Below are positions 60,901 to 64,000 of a stretch of 64,000 bases of DNA, in pieces (position 1 is the first letter of the stretch; each line of letters opens with the position of its first letter). Source of the DNA: Ladona fulva (Eukaryota > Arthropoda > Insecta > Odonata > Libellulidae); assembly GCA_000376725.2 (NCBI GenBank), contig KZ308896.1:275596-339595 (forward strand). The letters run 5' to 3'. A program made the translations under genes and the position numbers. The notes beneath the pieces are model-generated. The model worked only from the letters and a program-made list of their open reading frames with translations. It made no database searches and was not told where the DNA came from.

Positions 60901-62391
60901 CTTTTCGATAACCTGTCCCATTGGACTAAACTAAGATGCAAGATGTTCTTTTCTCTTATGTACAGTGATTGCCAAAATTAAAGGAACACTTGGTGGTGTG
61001 ATATAGTGGTGAGAAATCAAACTATTTGGAGGAATGCACTTTGAGCTACTCCAGCAGTGCCTACTAAATAATGAAAATTTCATAGTCAATTTTAAATTTT
61101 CAAAAATGCATTCATGACTTCGCATATAAAAATATTACATAGTGTAGCAAGAATGCATGGTAGACTTGTCATTTAAAGGAAGAAAATCAGGGGGAAAAAA
61201 AAACAATTCTGTAAGCATTTATGATTTTTTCTTTTTGAGTTATCAGAAAAAGCTCCAAGCATTTTTACCAAAATTTCCTTCTTAAAATATGGTACATGCT
61301 GTGTGCCAATAGATACTGTAATTTCTTACCAGCCCCACCACAAAGGATCTCTCTCTGCACGTTAGAAAATTATTTTTCAGAACCTCTTTGGTATTCTGCT
61401 ATGTGCCAAAGAGGCACAATTCTTCCGAGATGCCCTTACCGACCCTTAAAATGAACTTTACATGCATTTCTTAACGGAACTCTTTGACTCATCTGAACCA
61501 GAGAACAATAGATAAACAAAAAGAAGACTTTTTGTAGTTTTAATATCGTGCAGTTTGCAAGTTTTCTAACTTCTGGATCTCAAGTTTTAGGTGAACAAAC
61601 ACACATATATACTCACAATCAAAAATTTAACTTAGAATAATTGAACTGCTCATTGATTGATTCTCAGCAGAAAAAAAAATCAAAAGTACCATACTGCAAA
61701 TACCAATCCCAGCATATTCCTCTCTAATGAAAACTAGATATGGCAATGGAAAAAGAGGTGTTGAGTAACTTTAACATTCAATGAACATGCAACTACAATG
61801 CACCTTATAAGAATTCATTTTTTCAGTGAACGATACACTAAAGTAATTGATTTAGAATTTAAAGTTATGGTACATATGCTCTATGCCAATAGCCACAAGG
61901 TGACTTACAGAGAGTGGATTTTTTTATTCGATGAAAAGCAAACTTAGTCATTTCATTATTTTAAAATTCCATTGGTGAACTGAGCTGATTAAGAAACACT
62001 CTTAAATGGTCCTGTTTGTTTCTGCAATTCTCTGCAAGTATTCGTAACTGCAGATGTCCAAGTCACATAAAATTCTTTCGTCTTCACAGTCTATCATTAA
62101 TCCTTTAAGGGCCAAAATTCTCAATGTGTTCTTATGAGAAAATGCATATGCTTGAATTTCAACATAGGAATCATCATGCGGATGGGTCATTCACAATTTC
62201 GAAAATATACAAAACTGTTCATTTATTTTATAAAAATTCTTTGATTCCTGATAGCATACATAGGTTCAATTTATTATTTAGAATGAAGAATAAAGAAACT
62301 CACCAAATTCATCTTCCATAGCCATTATCACTTCAACGTGGTCCAAAGAATCAAGACCAAGGTCATTGATGAAATGTGAATCTAGACTCAG
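48876..62391 (-). CDS. ND-ACP: Mitochondrial acyl carrier protein ND-ACP (last two coding exons)
   Basis: Exons are 62391-62304 and 48967-48876, with one intron of 13,336 bases between them. Together they give the last 59 residues and TGA. ND-ACP (NDUFAB1) carries acyl chains on a phosphopantetheine arm for mitochondrial fatty-acid and lipoate synthesis, and is an accessory subunit of complex I that also binds LYR proteins. The attachment serine is in LGLDSLDHVEV, and helix III and the tail (FEIPDADAEKLFKPGDIV, ADREDVYE) are intact. Donor is GTGAGT, and acceptors are TTTTTGCAG and TTTACAG. Earlier exons (mitochondrial leader and helix I) are not seen up to 64000 and must lie outside the window. 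The intron holds the Tigger, Penelope, hAT and RTE insertions. Confidence 0.94.
49233..51464 (-). mobile_element. Tigger/pogo element, nearly complete, TA target site
   Basis: The ends are CAGTAGAATCCCAGTAATCC and its near inverse, ending GGATTACCGGGATTCTACTG, each bordered by TA (49231-49232 and 51465-51466). The length of 2232 bases is normal for an autonomous Tigger. The transposase frame covers most of the interior on the minus strand. The TIRs are almost identical over their outer 20 bases, which suggests a fairly recent insertion. Confidence 0.93.
49486..50943 (-). pseudogene. Tigger transposase with three in-frame stops
   Basis: Starting at ATG 50943, the frame runs without frameshift to 49486 (about 485 codons). 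It is broken by TAA at codon 7 and by TAG at 50400-50398 and 49878-49876. Both TAG codons stand where TGG would be one substitution away. Domains in order: CENP-B-type HTH (ISKTFGIGKSTVGDIKKNKD), a second DNA-binding HTH (GWLDRFKHRHGIRRLKITGE), and the DDE domain with NADESGLF, LLLLDHCPGHPS and LIQPMDQNVIQNIK carrying the three catalytic Asp residues. An acidic tail with a run of Asp ends the protein. The frame is otherwise intact. Confidence 0.9.
52136..52190 (-). ncRNA. Hammerhead ribozyme-like motif in the left Penelope arm
   Basis: Read on minus: CTGAAGA (the CUGANGA box), one extra T, a five-pair stem II (GACGT/GCGTC with a GAC loop), GAAA, then a very short stem III (ACC/GGT) ending in GTC, the usual cleavage triplet. 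GCA after the triplet pairs with TGC before CTGAAGA to start stem I, with further partial pairing. The extra T and the two-base stem III loop depart from the minimal consensus. Penelope-like elements are known to encode such ribozymes. Confidence 0.55.
52190..52558 (+). CDS. GIY-YIG endonuclease domain of a Penelope-like element
   Basis: 123 open codons: MKCGSCDGNYVSQCGRSFLK, RRKEHQGAIRNNQHEASQMA, RHLLETGHQC, KKGRKMNSLEQLEILKA. It matches the C-terminal endonuclease of Penelope-like polyproteins (CxxCxxxYVGQTGRSFxxRxxEH ... HLLETGH ... LExLEI). The catalytic Arg (RSFLKRR) and Glu (LEQLEI) positions are present, but the GQTG loop reads SQCG. It is only the 3' part of the gene, so on its own it is probably not functional. 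Confidence 0.75.
   Translation: MKCGSCDGNYVSQCGRSFLKRRKEHQGAIRNNQHEASQMARHLLETGHQCSWEMEFLHFEKKGRKMNSLEQLEILKACSHPNYTVINDYLSPFPSPILSSVVPAFPYLYPPNPTPIPLRDYI
52571..52622 (+). ncRNA. Hammerhead ribozyme-like motif in the right Penelope arm
   Basis: CTGAAGA at 52582-52588, stem II 52590-52594 with 52598-52602, GAAA at 52603-52606, short stem III and GGTC at 52611-52614. Stem I is weaker than in the left arm: the first pair is A opposite C. This copy may be inactive. Confidence 0.45.
52669..54205. other. ND-ACP intron segment with twin hairpins
   Basis: No gene is recognised. Two CG-rich hairpins stand out at 53350-53419. Confidence 0.4.
53350..53419. other. Two adjacent CG-rich hairpins
   Basis: First: GACTGTGGAC (53350-53359) pairs with GTCCACAGTC (53367-53376). 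Second: CTGCTG...CGACAA pairs with TTGTCG...CAGCAG within 53389-53419. Both loops and stems share ATCGTTGTC. They stand out against AT-rich surroundings. A short ORF covers them but has no recognised similarity. Confidence 0.55.
55175..56152 (+). pseudogene. ZBED-type hAT transposase, N-terminal and catalytic part
   Basis: A BED zinc finger reads EDGFEAECHICSFKISRGGK, then SMINHL and a His (SRHNKEY). There follow EDEGFLRFAKAMNPRY, TEKIFPKVYSAVLKKIN, the catalytic CTTDIWTCRNN (first Asp), VIVADNGANMVKA (second Asp), CFVHTLQLCVHQAI and VQTRWNSSY, where the gap begins. Stops near 55290, 55340, 55530 and 55861 and frame changes break it. The rest of the RNase H-like fold and the dimerisation domain lie in the gap or are lost. 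Confidence 0.8.
56153..56795. other. Assembly gap (643 Ns)
   Basis: Unknown bases. Its right edge touches a (CAT)n tract that is the tail of a minus-strand LINE, so the gap probably arose in that repeat and the adjoining hAT sequence. Confidence 1.
56796..56985 (-). mobile_element. RTE-like LINE 3' end with (ATG)n tail
   Basis: The minus strand reads TVMEGTIKGKRGRGRKRHTM, LDIIKIKGKYSETKRLAEDR and EAWR, then NLPEGRRTNDDDD, which runs into a GATGAT tail. This matches the last residues of RTE-type ORFs (GKRGRGRPR...RxxWR). Only the tip of the element inserted. The family may be that at 45704-47080, but the two do not overlap enough to tell. Confidence 0.65.
57270..57406 (-). mobile_element. Solo Tigger-type end
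   Basis: The inner sequence ends GGATAATTGGGGCTCTACTG, followed by TA. Its complement is a Tigger terminus (CAGTAGAGCCCC-AATTATCC). GATTGTCTG-AGCTTTTGATTATCTG just inside fits the subterminal repeat. The other end is not found. Confidence 0.5.
57410..58145. other. Unassigned segment, open on both strands
   Basis: A plus-strand ORF of 132 codons (57486-57884, starting MHWFRHSFRRLFAYRVRALV) and a minus-strand ORF of 94 codons (57685-57401) overlap. Past 57860 the plus strand reads KKELEYFKFMQSEGIPLVGT in another frame. None is recognised. It may be an unknown transposon. Confidence 0.3.
58150..60739 (-). mobile_element. Second copy of the RTE family, internally replaced
   Basis: 60739-59641 corresponds to 5913-7030 of the plus copy. 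Its endonuclease frame 60467-60051 is open: MKSEDRFLGLLNEAAKI, GLSEVRRKSEELFTLGDEHI, GGVGFLINKKWKNNVEKIES and VQVYAPTAASSEEEIENFYQ. 58888-58150 corresponds to the 3' part: HLHVVDDTVLFTSN (a decayed FADD box), HGNKTWVLYSAITE and the tail GHVARRNNDRQTSAVLNW. About 1.2 kb of reverse transcriptase is missing and an unrelated repeat (58889-59640) takes its place. Reverse transcription is impossible. Confidence 0.85.
58889..59640 (-). repeat. Unclassified repeat inserted in the RTE copy
   Basis: Begins ATAGAGGGCCATTCCATGTC and ends about TTTCTTAGTT. 59260-59640 matches the family at 23240-24610: CTGTTATCCCTCTAAAAATG and GACTTGGTTTTTCAT also occur at 23250-23300, and the complement of 59260-59340 at 24520-24610. 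The A-run at 59343-59357 interrupts it. Confidence 0.6.
60775..60965. repeat. Copy of the 10255-10480 repeat
   Basis: Shares CGATAACCTGTCCCATTGGA, CTTTTCTCTTATGTACA and the preceding AAGAAGGAAAT-CCATAAAGAT. At its right edge ACAGTGATTGCCAAAATTAA resembles the terminus of a Tc1-type transposon, but no partner end was found. Confidence 0.55.
60966..62303. other. ND-ACP intron: nothing recognised
   Basis: AT-rich DNA, no supported ORFs or repeats apart from the Tc1-like end at 60962. Confidence 0.45.
62304..62391 (-). CDS. ND-ACP: ND-ACP penultimate coding exon
   Basis: 29 codons plus one base: LSLDSHFINDLGLDSLDHV then EVIMAMEDEF, starting in phase 0. It contains the phosphopantetheine serine (DSL). 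Confidence 0.95.
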
Positions 62392-64000
62392 CTGCAAAAA
62401 GTAAAGGCAAAAGAATTAGATCACTCTTCAATTTCAATCCATTGAAATCACACTTTCCAAGTACAGAAGCAGCTAAAGACGTTTAAGACGGTTGCTAAGT
62501 TTAGATCTCATAAAATGATACAGATTCAGGTGTAACTTTGAGGTATGTAATAAAAAAAAAACTCCATGAGAATAACTGTTTAATTTACTGTCATTCTGAC
62601 TGAGTTTCTTTCAGATCTCATTTTTACAACTGGTTTTCACCTCACTTTCTTAATATTTCCCATAAAATTACACATGTAATACACACATTAAAAATAAGTC
62701 GTCAATTTACTGCAAGACTGTGGTCTGAGATAATTTTAATTAGAGTTTTAGTCAAATAAAATTTATGGATGCCCTTTGAAAATTGTCAGTAGAATCCAGG
62801 AAATCAATTTTTAATTTTATACATATTTTAAAAGATTTATCCTACTTGACTGATATTACCTACTACTACCAACCTCTGCACAATCAATAACTTAATCACT
62901 ATTCTAAGGAGTGCATTTAAATAATACGAAACTGGAGAGGCCAGACTATTGATCTATCTATCAATCTATTATATCAGAGGCCAGACCCTATTGATGCATC
63001 CAAATGTTCAGAAAGTAATGTTTGAAGAGAGTTGAAGTCAAAGACTGATTTATAAATAATTCAATAGGTTACGAGGATCTCAAGAGAAAATAGATGAGCT
63101 CAATGGAATTAGTTATCATAGACCTGTTAAAAACAAACAAAGATATTTGGTAACACAAGAAAAATATTTTATCACAAAAATATCAGAAGATGGGATATTT
63201 TCAAACAATATGCATAAACCATATGAAATGTATGCAGGAGTGCAGCATGAATGCATCCTTAATTAAGGAAACTGCAGTAGAACCAACAGACTTCAAGATA
63301 CCTGAATCAGAAAGAACAAAAATATTCAGGGTCAAATTCAAATTATCTTCATCTGAATCCACATTAAGTCCATCCACCCACCACATACAGAAAGGCAGCT
63401 TGCTGGGTATAGCTGGTGCAGATGTAGATGTTAAGTAATTTTGATTATTCTTCTCGAATCAACAAACAATCCACAAACAATAATATAAAAACTAAAGCAT
63501 ATCTTTATGATCGTCATAACCATGATTACGGCAACAAATTGATCAATTATCTAAGCTAGAAATGAGCCAAATTACAAAGTTGAATCAAAATTAGAAATAA
63601 AAAATGCAGCTTTTCAGGAAAGATGTGAATAATGTTTAAATAAAAAGAAACTGACAAAGGTAAAGAATTGTAAATGTTTTATGAAATCATGAGTCATGTG
63701 TTTGACATGAAAGTGAAAGGACTTAAATCTTAAGGAAGCCATTCAAACTGGATCACTAAAGAGACATGAAAAAATAGAATAGAAAAAAGTAATAGACTCT
63801 TCCTCTAATGCTCCTTTTTGCTTTTGACTTTTTTTGCACCAAACACCTAATATTAATGTTGAGGAACAATTTGTGTTAACATCGGATCCTCTACTTCCTC
63901 ATCTAAATTTTTGCTCACCTAAAAGCAGTTTCCTTCACTCCCATAAAAATGTCCGATTCATTCAGTTCACCATATGAGAAAAACCTAATTAAAACTTAGC
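62392..64000. other. ND-ACP upstream intron
   Basis: Searched on minus for an exon ending in phase 0 before the LSLDSHF exon; none was found. ORFs at 63190-63438 have no recognised motif. Confidence 0.4.

Noticed and set aside
60962..60992. Tc1-type transposon end
   Set aside because: The terminus-like sequence is convincing, but no partner end or transposase is seen nearby, so no element is annotated.
63900..63960. Upstream exon of ND-ACP ending at the GTGAGC near 63919
   Set aside because: The frame needed to join in phase 0 reads a stop just before the donor.

Overview
This is an AT-rich, intron-rich, transposon-dense stretch of an animal nuclear genome. The transposon mix (RTE, CR1/Jockey, Penelope-like, mariner, piggyBac, hAT and Tigger/pogo elements) and the three conserved genes point to an arthropod, probably an insect. 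The sequence does not fix the lineage. There are no operons, prokaryotic signals or CRISPR arrays. Single Ns occur at 12045, 15965 and 32665, and a 643-base gap runs from 56153 to 56795.

Three host genes can be read exon by exon. (1) UBC9/UBE2I, the SUMO E2 enzyme, lies on + in five coding exons at 1504-4022 and encodes a complete 160-residue protein. (2) TOM22, the central receptor of the outer-mitochondrial-membrane translocase, lies on - in four small coding exons scattered from 43698 down to 14521. It is a complete 142-residue protein in 29 kb, with introns of 13.4, 9.6 and 5.8 kb. (3) The mitochondrial acyl carrier protein (ND-ACP/NDUFAB1) lies on -. Its last two coding exons, at 62304-62391 and 48876-48967, flank a 13.3-kb intron, and its 5' exons lie beyond the right edge.

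The rest is introns and spacers filled with mobile elements. 1-0.5 kb and 11.3-12.8 kb: an unclassified repeat, tandemly duplicated in the second place. 5.2-8.7 kb: a pogo-like relic and an RTE-type LINE carrying a small fold-back insertion. 15-19.7 kb: a mariner relic, a fold-back element, a non-autonomous hAT with target duplication, and a piggyBac element with a second fold-back inside it and an unassigned exon-like ORF on its other strand. 22-26 kb: a mariner, an inverted/tandem repeat complex and a second pogo-like relic. 27.8-28.8 kb: decayed coding segments. 31.4-37.4 kb: hAT and CR1/Jockey-like LINE remains. 45.7-47.1 kb: an RTE-like LINE. 49.2-51.5 kb: a nearly intact Tigger. 52.1-52.7 kb: a Penelope-like remnant with inverted arms that carry hammerhead-ribozyme-like cores. 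54.2-57.2 kb: a BED-finger hAT containing the gap. 58.1-60.7 kb: a broken second copy of the RTE family.

The most distinctive signals are the fold-back elements, whose two long copies are near-perfect palindromes bearing tRNA T-arm/B-box sequence; the hammerhead-like motifs in the Penelope arms; and the exon-like ORF inside the piggyBac ends. Two of the three host genes act in mitochondria and share a strand, but their introns and promoters appear independent, so no functional cluster is claimed.
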